Source of the DNA: Nematopogon swammerdamellus
Lineage: Eukaryota; Arthropoda; Insecta; Lepidoptera; Adelidae
Assembly: GCA_946902875.1 (NCBI GenBank)
Contig: OX336337.1
Location: forward strand, 3,286,001-3,350,000
Length of the DNA: 64,000 nt
Reading direction: 5' to 3'
How positions within the stretch are numbered: position 1 is the stretch's first letter; each line of letters opens with the position of its first letter. The notes under the pieces are model-generated. The model saw only the letters and a program-made list of their open reading frames with translations, was not told the origin of the DNA and searched no databases. The position numbers and the translations under genes are program-made. This document shows positions 1 through 10,900 of this stretch, piece after piece.

Positions 1-38
1 GCCAACTCGAAAGGCTGATCAGCGGGTCCGCGCGGGAC

Positions 39-60
39 GGGGGGGGGGGGGGGGGGGGGG
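39..60. repeat. Poly-G tract
   Basis: An unbroken run of about 22 G. It may be a real homopolymer or an assembly artefact; length is unreliable. Confidence 0.8.
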
Positions 61-510
61 ACATCGATCGCTTCCGCCTTGTATGGAAGCCAACCGGCCA
101 ATGAATGCCTTGATGTGTCGTCATTCGTCATCGCCCGCGTTTGCCGCGCGCGAAATTTCAAATTATGTAACGGGTACGGGATTGACGTTTTATCTTATTA
201 ATCGTGGATTATATGACATAAATAATATAACTCCGAAATTTTTTCACATTTATTTTAGCCTGATACTTCTGTATTAATGGTGTCATTCATTTTATTTGGT
301 TTGGCGGCGCCAACCTCGCCAACTGAGAGGAGTCGCCGCTGGCGCACACGTAGAATAGCTGTAAAAAAGAGATATAAAAGCCTATTAACTAACATACAAG
401 TAGATATAATTGCGTTCTAGAACCCTTGTTGGGCAGGCAGCAGCATGTCTTGTAGAAATCCGTGATCATATTTTTTGTAACGTCACACTAAAAAAGTGGT
501 TTACGATAAA
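61..510. other. No gene seen
   Basis: Mixed-composition DNA with a few short open frames and no recognisable exon or repeat. Confidence 0.5.
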
Positions 511-515
511 GATCA

Positions 516-854
516 ACCGTGTGGGTTCAATACTTAAAAAGAATAGCCCCACTGCATCTCTCACCGTGCATGTCGTAAAAGGCGACTAAGGGATAAGGAC
601 AAGATGCCATGCTAAAGGGCGACAGGATCGCCACCTCTCACCTTGGCACGGTACTTCCACCGAGTCATGCAGCAGGTGGGTCTTCGTGCCTTACTTGCTG
701 CTTGATCGATTTAATCTTGTTTGAATACTTTGCGAAACGTGGTGGTCGGTGTTGTGCTGTAATTTACCAGAGTTCTTGCAGCACAACATCGATTACTCTG
801 CTTACCCCGATTGCCGGGATTCAGCGTGTGTGATATGTATGTATGTATGTATGG
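516..854 (+). mobile_element. SINE-B retroposon, near complete
   Basis: Head ACCGTGTGGG with AATAGCCCCACTGCATCTCTC and GTCGTAAAAGGCGACTAAGG; middle with GGCACGGTACTTCCACCGAG; 3' part with GGTGTTGTGCTGTAATTTACC and CCCCGATTGCCGGGATTCAG; tail of TATG repeats (about 835-852). GATCAA occurs just before the head and just after the tail, a possible 6-bp target duplication. This is the reference copy for the SINE-B family. Confidence 0.75.
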
Positions 855-860
855 ATCAAT

Positions 861-1370
861 CGGAAGAAACAGATTTTTGCTACCGCTGCGCCTTAAAAAG
901 TAATCAAACTGAAAAAGAAACATTCGACTCGGGGCTAAATTACGTACCTACAAATCCTTTGTTTGCCGAAATTGATTAGTGATTAGATCAAAATGCTGAA
1001 ATACAAACTGAATTTGTGTTAATTAGAAAGGTTACTGAAATAGGCCACAAATTGTTGTGCGAACGATTTCGACAGCCAGTCGAAATTTTACTTTGTAAAT
1101 TAAATATAAAGTAAGCACTATCGCTTATCTGATTTGTTTGGGAGTTCTCATGTTTGAAGCAAATAGCTTAAAGGGTGTGAATTGTAATTTTTCTAAAAAT
1201 GTACTCAAAAAATCTATTCAATATTTTATCTAGCGAACTGAGGCCGTCGAGGGAATTATTGCTCTATGACTCTGGCGGCAGGTCAACCCGGATTCCCGGA
1301 TCGTGGCAGTCTCTCGAGAGGTTAATTATTTTTAAGGTTTGTCTGTTTTGTTTTAGTTTAGGTAATTTTA
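861..1370. other. No gene seen
   Basis: AT-rich stretch with no family match. Confidence 0.45.
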
Positions 1371-1498
1371 AGTTTTACGTGGAATCCGAAGCACTGTCAG
1401 CCTCCAACGGTCGAGCGGTCACCCATCCAAGTACTGACCGCGCTCAGGGTTGCTTAACAACAATCGACCGTACGCACCACTGAGCTACCGAGGCTGAC
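1371..1498 (-). mobile_element. SINE-A head, 3' truncated
   Basis: On the minus strand it starts GTCAGCCTCGGTAGCTCAG and continues through the 5S-rRNA-like core to TTCGGATTCCACGT. The body and poly-A tail are missing. Confidence 0.8.
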
Positions 1499-1830
1499 AA
1501 ACATAAACTTAACATAAATTAATATAAAAAACACTACATAAATTGACCTACAAATATAAATAAATACTATTATGTAAATAAACAAATTAATATATTTCTC
1601 AAGGGTGCTCGTTCCCGGGATCTTCAGACTAACTTCCCGGAGATACAAGAGGTCACACTGCTTTCCAGCAGTAAATTAGATCATTCTATAGGTATAGGTG
1701 ATTTTGGCTGGTTGGAGAATGCACTATGGCCCATATGCCACCCATACCGGTTGATGTGCCATTCAGGAAACTTATCCTTAAATTGCTGGCACTACTGGAT
1801 ATTTTACCATTTGTCTATATCTCCCAACAG

Positions 1831-1992
1831 GTGTTCCGAGCACTGGAGTATCCGGCGGAGCGAGCCAAGATCGAGTACCATCAGCGCCAGATCCTCCATT
1901 ACCGCGAACTCTTCGTGCAGACCCTCAACGAGACCAGGGACGTGCTCAACTTCGAGACTGTGATACGAGTCGAACTGGAGAAATACGAAGAG
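1831..1992 (+). CDS. K2P exon A: end of M1 and cap helix
   Basis: The acceptor is TCTCCCAACAG at 1820-1830 and the donor is GAG|GTATGT at 1992/1993, both in phase 0. The 54 codons begin VFRALEYPAE, the usual end of K2P M1, and continue as a charged helix ending in ELEKYEE, which should form the extracellular cap. An open frame runs upstream to an ATG at 1726. The 35 residues there do not look like M1, and a good acceptor lies between, so I treat 1726-1830 as intron. The 3' half of this exon and its donor are the source of a tandem array in the next intron. Confidence 0.88.
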
Positions 1993-4900
1993 GTATGTGT
2001 CCACCAACATAATTGCAAGATTCAATAGCGAGCTGTCCGTGCAGACCCTCAACGAGAACAGGGACGTTTTCAACTTCGAGACTGTGATACGAGTCGAACT
2101 GGAGAAATTCGAAGAGGTATGTTTCCACCAACATAATTGCATTATTCTATAGCGAGCTGTCCGTGCAGACCCTTAGCGAGACCAGGGACGTGCTCAACTT
2201 CGAGACTGTGATACGAGTCGAACTGGAGAAATACGAAGAGGTATGTGTCCACCAACATAATTGCAAGATTCAATAGCGAGCTGTCCGTGCAGACTCTCAG
2301 CGAGACCAGGGACGTACTCAACTTCGAGACTGTGATACGAGTCGAACTAGAGAAATTCGAAGAGGTATGTTTCCACCAACATAATTGCATTATTCTATAG
2401 CGAGCGGTCCGTGCAGACCCTCAACGAGAACAGGGACGTTCTCAACTTCGAGACTGTGATACGAGTCGAACTGGAGAAATACGAAAAGGTCTGTGTCCAC
2501 CATCATCATTGCAAAATTCTATAGTGAGCTGTCCGTGTAGACCCTCAGCGAGACCAGGGAGGTGCTCAACTTGGAGAAGTACGAAGATGTCTATATCCAC
2601 CAAAAACATTGCAGGATCCTAAGCCGAGCTGTCTTGCTGTGCAATGAGACAGTTCTTAAATACAAGCTAGCATCATCTGTTGTCACACATAACCTTAATA
2701 ATCCCCTAGTATTATAGTAGTTATAGTATTATATCTAAATGCTGAATATATTTCTGATTCCAAATACTTTTTTCCCAAAACACATATTAGCTGACACGCT
2801 CGTGAAAGATGATGAAGGCTATTGTTATCGACAGTAAGTGATGGATTGACTGACCAATTTGTTGGAGGGAAAGGAAGTGTGGGAAACTTTACACACTTTT
2901 TTCTCTGTTAAAGACAATAACTTAGTTATGTAACTCCCGTATTGGAGAACCAACATGGTTTATATATAATATTAATATTTAAGCGGCGGGTGGCCGAGTC
3001 GGCCTCTCTTGCGAGAGGTTGGAGGTTCGAATCCGGTCGGCGTGCACCAATGAGTTTTTTTCTGACGAAACAATTTACGTGCATATACCTGCTACTTCGC
3101 CGTTCGGAACCGGTGTAAAACTGTAGGTCCCTTCCCTTGCCCCTTACTACTAGGTAGGTAGGCTCAAATTTTAACTGACTGAATTGCTACCACCGTACTG
3201 GAAGTAAGATGGTCGCATAGCAGCTTCGGCTATGTTCTCCTCTTGTTCAGTATAGCCAGAAATCCAAAGGGTATGGCACCTGCCTTCTCTGAGGTGATAT
3301 TGTCTGGTCGGAGACATGTGTCGCCTAGTCAACCACAAGGTGTCTAACGACGTCCATGGACATTCGTTCTCATGCGGGGGTTGCGAATGCCATGAGGGTC
3401 TAACAGCAGCCTGAATAGGCTTGGATATTCCAGTTCCATCTACCTGGCCATTATATATTCCAGTTGACGCTGGATTTTATCTAGAGACAGAAGGTGGCAT
3501 ATTTAGCTAATTCTTATTCGCCATCCTTTTTGTTCTCTCGACATGGTTGGCTACATCACCAACTACACCTGTGGTGTCAGCCCATAACACCTTTTTCGTG
3601 TCAGTGCCTCCGTTTCGTTGTACCGGCTACATTGAACTGGACTGAAAACACAAACTATTTGTATATCAGTTTCGTTCGATCGCCGACCTTCGTTCGGTGT
3701 AGTTGTACCAATCCAATAGGGTTATGCCCTACAACCTACGTACGTACATAGTAAGGTAAGGGGTAAGGTAAGGGGTAAGGTAAGAACCTACAGTTTCAAG
3801 TGGAATCCGAACCACGGCTACCCATCCAAAGTCTGACCGCACCCTAGTAGAAAATATAATTACATGAGAACATAGCCAGAATAGCCCCACTGCATCTCTC
3901 CCCGTGTATGTCGTAAAAGGCGACTAAGGGATATGACTCCCTTCTCATATTACTAGGTGGTAGGGTTTAACCCGCCCGGGTTGGTACCACCGCACTGAAT
4001 GAAAGGTCGGTCGAAACGGCTATGTAAATAGTTCGTGTTTTCCGTCCAGTTCAGTGTAGCCGGCACGACCGACGGGAAGCACTGACGTGGCACCAAGTTC
4101 ACCCGGTGTTATGGGCTGACATCACGGATGTTGTAGGTGACGTAGCCAATCGTGTCAGTTTCCATAAAAAAAAAAAGAACAAAGCAGTGATGACGGAACC
4201 ATGGGCAAGTCAACATGGTTCAAACTTCACAGGGTTTTCTTAAGTAAAGTCAGATTAACTCTCAGGAATTAATTCAGTTAACATTTCAACCTATGCTTAC
4301 TGCAACGTTCGGGCTATTCTCACAGGTGCTGGAGAATGCATCCAACGGTGGTATCCAGCTGCTAGTGAAAACTGACTTCAGTCCGTCTGAAGACAAATGG
4401 AGTGTATCCCAATCTGTCTTCTTCTCCTCAACGGTGCTCACCACTATAGGTAATACATACATACACACCACACGCCGAAGTAATCGGTGTTGTGCCGCAA
4501 GTATTCTGGTAAATTACAGCACAACACCGACCACCACGTTTAGCAAATCATTTGGACAAGATTACTCAGATCACGCAGCAAGTAAGGCCTGCTGCAAGAC
4601 TCGGTGGAAACACAGTGCCATGGTGAGAGGTGGCTAGCCTGTCGCCCTTATGCACGCCACCTTGTCCTTATCCCTTACTCGCCTTTTACTACATGCACGG
4701 GGAGAGATGCAGTGGGGCTATTCTTATTAAGTACCGGCCCCATACAGTACACTGTTTACATATCACTATAGGTAATACTGGCTCCTGCAATACAGTGTTT
4801 ACTAGTGTAGGAGCCAAAGTGTCAGAAAAGTGATCATAAGTAATAGGTTTAACTCAGTAGGTAGATAGGTATTTCACAAGTTTAGAAAGTATGCGATTAG

Positions 4901-7900
4901 GGCAAGGTGGCTTCTACTTTAAATTTCGTATCGTAGTGAAGTGCTATATAATGGAATTAATTATTGCAATCATTTGTATGAATAGGTACCTAAGTGTTTA
5001 GATTTAGTTCTTAGCCTTTATTAATTGCCCTTCACACCTGCAAAATAATGTACCCACATCTTGCGTTACGCTTTCTTTTTACTTTCTTTTATATTTTTAG
5101 TTTATATGCATTATAAATATTAAAATATTTAGTTAAAATACTTATATACCTACATATATATGTGAAAATGTATATTATGTAAAATGCACTACTATAAGTA
5201 CTATACAAAAATTATGTGAGCCTAGTTATGTAAAACCTAGTTTATGAATAAACATTTTCATTTCATTTCATTTTCATACTAGGAGTATTACATTGGTCTT
5301 CAGGCGAATGTATTCCCTACTGCTTAGTGAACGTACTTATACCATGTGATCGATTTGTGGGGAGGGAGGGGTTTCTCAATACCACGCTGGGTCACAATAA
5401 CCCGCCCGGGTTGGTACCACCGCACTGAATGAAACGTCGGTCTAAACCGTTTTCCGACCAGTTCAGTGTAGCCGGCACGATCAAAGGGGGAAGCACTGAC
5501 ATGGCACCTAGTTCACCCGGTGTTATGGGCTGATATCACGCACGGACGTTTGTAGGTGATGTAGCCAACCGTGTCAGTTTCCATAAAAAAAAAGGAAGGG
5601 GGGGGGGGGGGGGGGCGGGTTCACCTTGTCACGTAGTATGTCAAAATATAGTTTAAAAATATAAAAAAAAAACGCAGCGACTATATGAGACACACAAAAA
5701 TAATCTCTTCGGATGGAGTGAACTGGCAGTTTTTCCTAAGAGCTCGACAGGCACGGTTTAATAATTACACCAAAAAGTATTCACCTGGTCACATTCAAAA
5801 GTGAAAATGCGACCGTTAATGCTTATTCCACACACATACATTAAAAACAGCAAGTTGTGAAATACTATGTGAAAGGATTCGTGGATCGTAGGCGTAGGGT
5901 AAATTACTACTCGTACCTATATCAGGCCTCAGACACTCCTTCATACCTACCGCGATAATCACCTACAGCGCGCGATATTCGGAGAATACAAAACAGTCCG
6001 GGCAGCCCCGCGCTTGCGAGCGCACGCATACAGTCGATCGCCTGGATGGAACGAACTATTCAGTACCTATGAAGTATTCTGTGCCTATTCTTCGATATAA
6101 TAATAATGGAGCAATTGGAGCATCGTAATACTAATAATGACTAATTTAATTTAATGATTAATTTTAGGTATATATTTGTATTTTTTATACTTTGAATATG
6201 TGAAATTAATGTAAATATTGTAAATGTGTTAATAAAGAATAATTAATGACTACTAATACTAATAATACTATCTCGGTAATGAACGAATGATGATAATAAT
6301 AATATGATAATTTTGTGTATTTTTGTATAATATAAAATATGTAAAATTAATATAAATGCTTAGTAAAAATGTGAAAATAAAGAAATGATAATAATAATAT
6401 GTCAAATCAAATAATTTATTTATTTCATTATTTCATGTACGCATTTACAAAGAGAGGCTCTGCAATAGAAGAATCTGTCTCGCAGAGGCAGTTCCTGATT
6501 CATAGGTATTTTGCGCTTATCTAATATACAACAATTAAAATAAGAAACTAATTAAATAAATGAATCAATAAAATTAGCATGTCATCATCATTATACTTCC
6601 GAGAACCCACAGAGTTTTGTCAAAAAAAACTGCTAAGTAATTATTAACAGGAATTTATTCGTCACACAAGACGACAACCCCAACACGATCCGAATCGCGC
6701 CAAAAGAGATAGAGTTATGCGATAGAAAGAGAAGCGTGATGTAGGTTATTATTCGAGTTAGGCATGCAGCGCTTTGCGAGCTGAATTGCACTTTATTGCG
6801 TCTCAGCAAGAGTAGCTATTCCATTATGTGGCCTTGTGGAGTGTCGCTTCTGGTACTCTTTTCTATTCTGTGCCTATATTCCCCATTGATTTCATTTGGC
6901 CGTGCCCGTTGGCTATAGACGTAGTATGATCGAAGGCTATAGAGAACTGAATTAAAAACAAGAACTTTATCTCATAGACGTTTCGTTCGACCGCCCTTTC
7001 ATTCATTGCGGTACTACCTATCCGGTCGGGTCTTAGCCCATTGGTAGGGCTTACTCTAACAACTTCCCTTGTCCCTTACCTCATATATAGCCGACTGGGT
7101 TGGTGCCACCATACTGGGTGTAAGATGACCGCATAACAGCCTCGGCTCTGTTTTCCTCTATACACAGCAATTAAAGGGAAGTTACTATATGTTTGTATCC
7201 TCTTGATAAATTTTCAAAATGTTCATATTGTCCACAGGGTACGGCAACATTGTCCCCGTCACGTTCTGGGGGAGACTGTTCTGCATTGCCTACGCGCTGA
7301 TAGGCATCCCGCTGACGCTGACCGTCATCGCTGACCTTGGTGGCGTGTTCGCGACCGCCGTCAGCATGCTCGCCAAGCGTTTACCTCAGATGCCCAGTAA
7401 GTCCGACCGACTTGCTGTCACACATTGATCAACAACCTTACTGACTTTTGAGGTCTTCAGTGAAGAGAATGCCCCTCCCCCTCCCCTCCCCCCCCCCCCA
7501 CACCCCCACCCCCATTGTGTTAACAAGAGACTGGGCAGCGAATAAATAAACAAAATTTTGATGTCTTCAGTGAATAGAATGCCCCTCGTTCTCCCCCCCC
7601 CCCCCCCTCTCCCAAGCACCCACCCCCATTGTGTTAACAAGAGGCTGGGCAGCGAATAAATAAACAAAATTTTGAATTTGGGAAGCGCGGTGCTGGGGGT
7701 GCATATACTTGTACTTTATGTTAAGATGTATAGGTACTATAACGTTGTGCTCCTGTTTTCAATTCCAATAAAATAAAATGAAATAAAACAAGTATGGTAA
7801 AAAATTGATTTAAATTCCACTTATTCAATTAGAGAGAAATTGACCAGGCTCGGATATTGGCAGAGCGTCACTACAGGAATCGGTGGCGTGGCTCAAGGCG

Positions 7901-10900
7901 TACCCCTCTCCACACCTTGACACCTTGTTAGAATCGGTGCCAAGGTGTGCCAGCCTCATCCTTGCGTCTGCGGAGCCAGCGTTGACTGTTTAGAACACCA
8001 CGCTAAGACTGACTCCTAAAAAAAAAACAAAAACTAATAACGAAGTAAAATTTTGTTGACTAGCTTGTTGTTGTTTAGCTTTAGAGATATAGCACAATTG
8101 CGGAACCCTCGACGTGCCAATTCAATTCACACTTTGCTCTTTTCTATGTGAACCAACAAAGAGTAATAAAGAGCGACAGCTGAAAATGACAAAAGCTGCG
8201 CGGACAGTGCCGTCGTCGTCGCTGACCCTTGGGGCTAATACGTAAACCACCAGCTATACAATTTCTCCTTAATTACTGACAAACTTGATCCAGTGGGTGA
8301 ACTATCGCTGGATTCAGCATCATCCGAGTGTCCACACGTATTTCAGTAGCTGGATCGAATTCATGGTGGAAAGTTGTGCGTGTCTCCGTTTCGACAATGA
8401 ATCGGACTGGACTGGCGCGTCCACACGCAGTCGAGTGCACTGGACTGGATCGGGGCGGTGGTGGCGCGTGGTGCTGGAAACTACAGGATCAAAACTTTGC
8501 CCGCCGATCCATTCACTGAACTGGATTGCGCGCTGCGTTGCCAATGCTGGACCGGTTCGATGGACTACAGGACTCATCTAAACCTGCCATTCACTCTTTC
8601 TAATTAATTTGTCTATATGTACTTAGGTGTTTTTACGAACGAACAGGAGCGAACAGGTTAAGTGTACTATTTAGATAAACTAAAAAAGAAATTATATTGC
8701 GAAGAACGCTGCTTTCCGAATACATAATAACACCGCCTCGATTGCTCAGCATTGTTGTACGTACACTTACTGAAAACAAAGATTGCTAAAACATTGCTAA
8801 GGAAGCTGCTGTCGGAAAACATAATAACACCACCGCCTCTATAACTCAGCACTGTACACTTATTGAAAACTAGCTGTGCCGGTGGCTCCGCTCGCGGTAA
8901 ATTCGGTTTAATAGCAAATGTTCGAAATTAAGAACAATATTCGACAATAGTCACTAGAATTATTAGATATCTATTATTAGATAGATGTATTTATTTTCAC
9001 GTTTTCTTATACTAGTGTACATATTTATATTAATTCTATACAATTTTAAAAATACATACAAAATTAATACAAACAGACAAAAAAAAAAATTGAAAACGGT
9101 AAAGTTCCGCCGACGGCGGGAGACAAGCCCCAAGCACGCCGGCGGGTGCAGGTCGTGGCTACGGAGCTCTCCGGGACGACGCGAGGCAAGCTACGAGCGA
9201 TAGATGGTGGTACTAGACACGTAGGCCACCACCACCCCCATCTCGGAGAGCTCCGTATCCGTCGGACTGCGGGGCGACGTCACGCAGCTCTTCTATTCTT
9301 GTCAGGCCTCTCGCGTGCGTCGCTGTGGGTGGCGCACGGCGCTCACCGGTAGCGGAGGCTGCAAGCGGGACACAGGGCCGCGATAGCCTCAAGCTAACCG
9401 GTGGCGGCGGACTTTGTCCCGTCGTAGCTGGTGTGGCGGGCGCGTCCCTGGTTCGCCATCCTCACCGGCAGTGGTGTATTGGGTGCGCTGCTGGTGTTGA
9501 AAGAAGCGGCAGGTCTTGTCACTGGATCCTCCGGCACACCGCGAGGAGGACGAGGCCTCGGGCGAGGCGCTGTTGACTCGGACGCGTTGCATCACTTGTC
9601 CCTCCTCTGACACAGCGGGGTGGTGAGGCGCTGAGGCGGTGTCGCCGGTAGTCCACTGCCGAGGCTGTCGGCGACTGGTTTTTATAAAATTTTCATTTTT
9701 ACAGAGAAATGTTTTCCACCCTGTCAGTCTGACAGCTTTTCTTCTTTCCAGAGAGATAGAATTATTATTATCACAGATCATATTGGCGGAAGCCGTAGAC
9801 GGAAAAAATGATCGAAGGTGAAAACCCTATGTAATTCGGTTTAGAAGTTTTCGCGTAAATCACAATATGAAAGCTAACCGAACGGGTCGGACTACTTTCA
9901 CTTGCGAGTTGCTACCCCCACTGCTCAGGTCAAATGAACAATGGTGTGAACTTTCGGAGATTATTTGCATTACATATTTCCCCCCAAGTACGGATTCGGG
10001 TCTTTCAAGAGAGCCATGCATAGGTAGGTACCTGTCAGGCCGGTATGGCATTCGCAATCCCCGCATGCGACCGAATGTGCGTCCGTGGGCGTCGTTAGAC
10101 ACCTTATGGGTGGCTCGACGACTTACGCGCTTGCTATAAAAAAATATAGCAAAAAATCGTAAGCGAATAGGTCGAACCGTTTTTGAGTTATAAGCGAACA
10201 TACATACATACATACAGACAGGCGGCAGACGTTGAATAATATAATATGTAGGGAGGGGAAGTTTTCCTTTTGTTCCGTAGTTACAGTTATTATTAGGTAC
10301 CATGCGGTAGATATTATACACATCCTTCCTGCCAACTTTTGTGTGTACGTGTGAGGTTTACTTTGAAAGATATTAGAAAACTTCCTCAAATGAACAGGCG
10401 GCGCTGTTAGTAAGTTACTTATATTAGTTTACGAAGGCGAAGCCTTATCGTATTGTTTTTTTATGCATTAAGGCGCAAATAAGACTCAAAAGGTTAACTT
10501 TAAACGAAATTATTGAGCTATTGTTAAAGATAAAAAATCTGTAAAAAATAAGTGTTATGTATTGATCTTTAATTAACAAACATAGCGTAAAAATATATAT
10601 TTTACTACTTTGGAAAGGTGTTAAATAAATCTCCAAAAAATAACGAAAAGTACGAAAATTATACTTTCAAGTTAAATTATCTTGAGAAACATCATTTGTT
10701 TCAATACAAGACCCTCATAGAAATATAGATAATATTTTTCCCTACAATCGTAGCGAAAAAAATATTGTTTTCCATCTTTTCAACACGTGAAATTTAATAT
10801 ATTATAGTGTGATTTTCGCGCAAACGTTCTTCGTCGGCGCGACGTATCAGCCACCGCACGAGTAGAACGAATCTCGCACCTATTACATCTGCATACGGTT

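Noticed and set aside
1726..1830. ATG at 1726 as the start of the potassium channel
   Set aside because: The first 35 codons do not resemble M1, and a strong acceptor at 1829-1830 joins in phase with the conserved part.
2039..2500. Mutually exclusive alternative exons of the cap domain
   Set aside because: Copies lack the first 25 codons, have weak acceptors and would insert 88 nt, breaking frame; no sequence evidence of use.
9389..9781. 130-codon minus-strand open frame in the GC-rich block
   Set aside because: GC-rich DNA gives long frames on several strands; no domain or splice borders.
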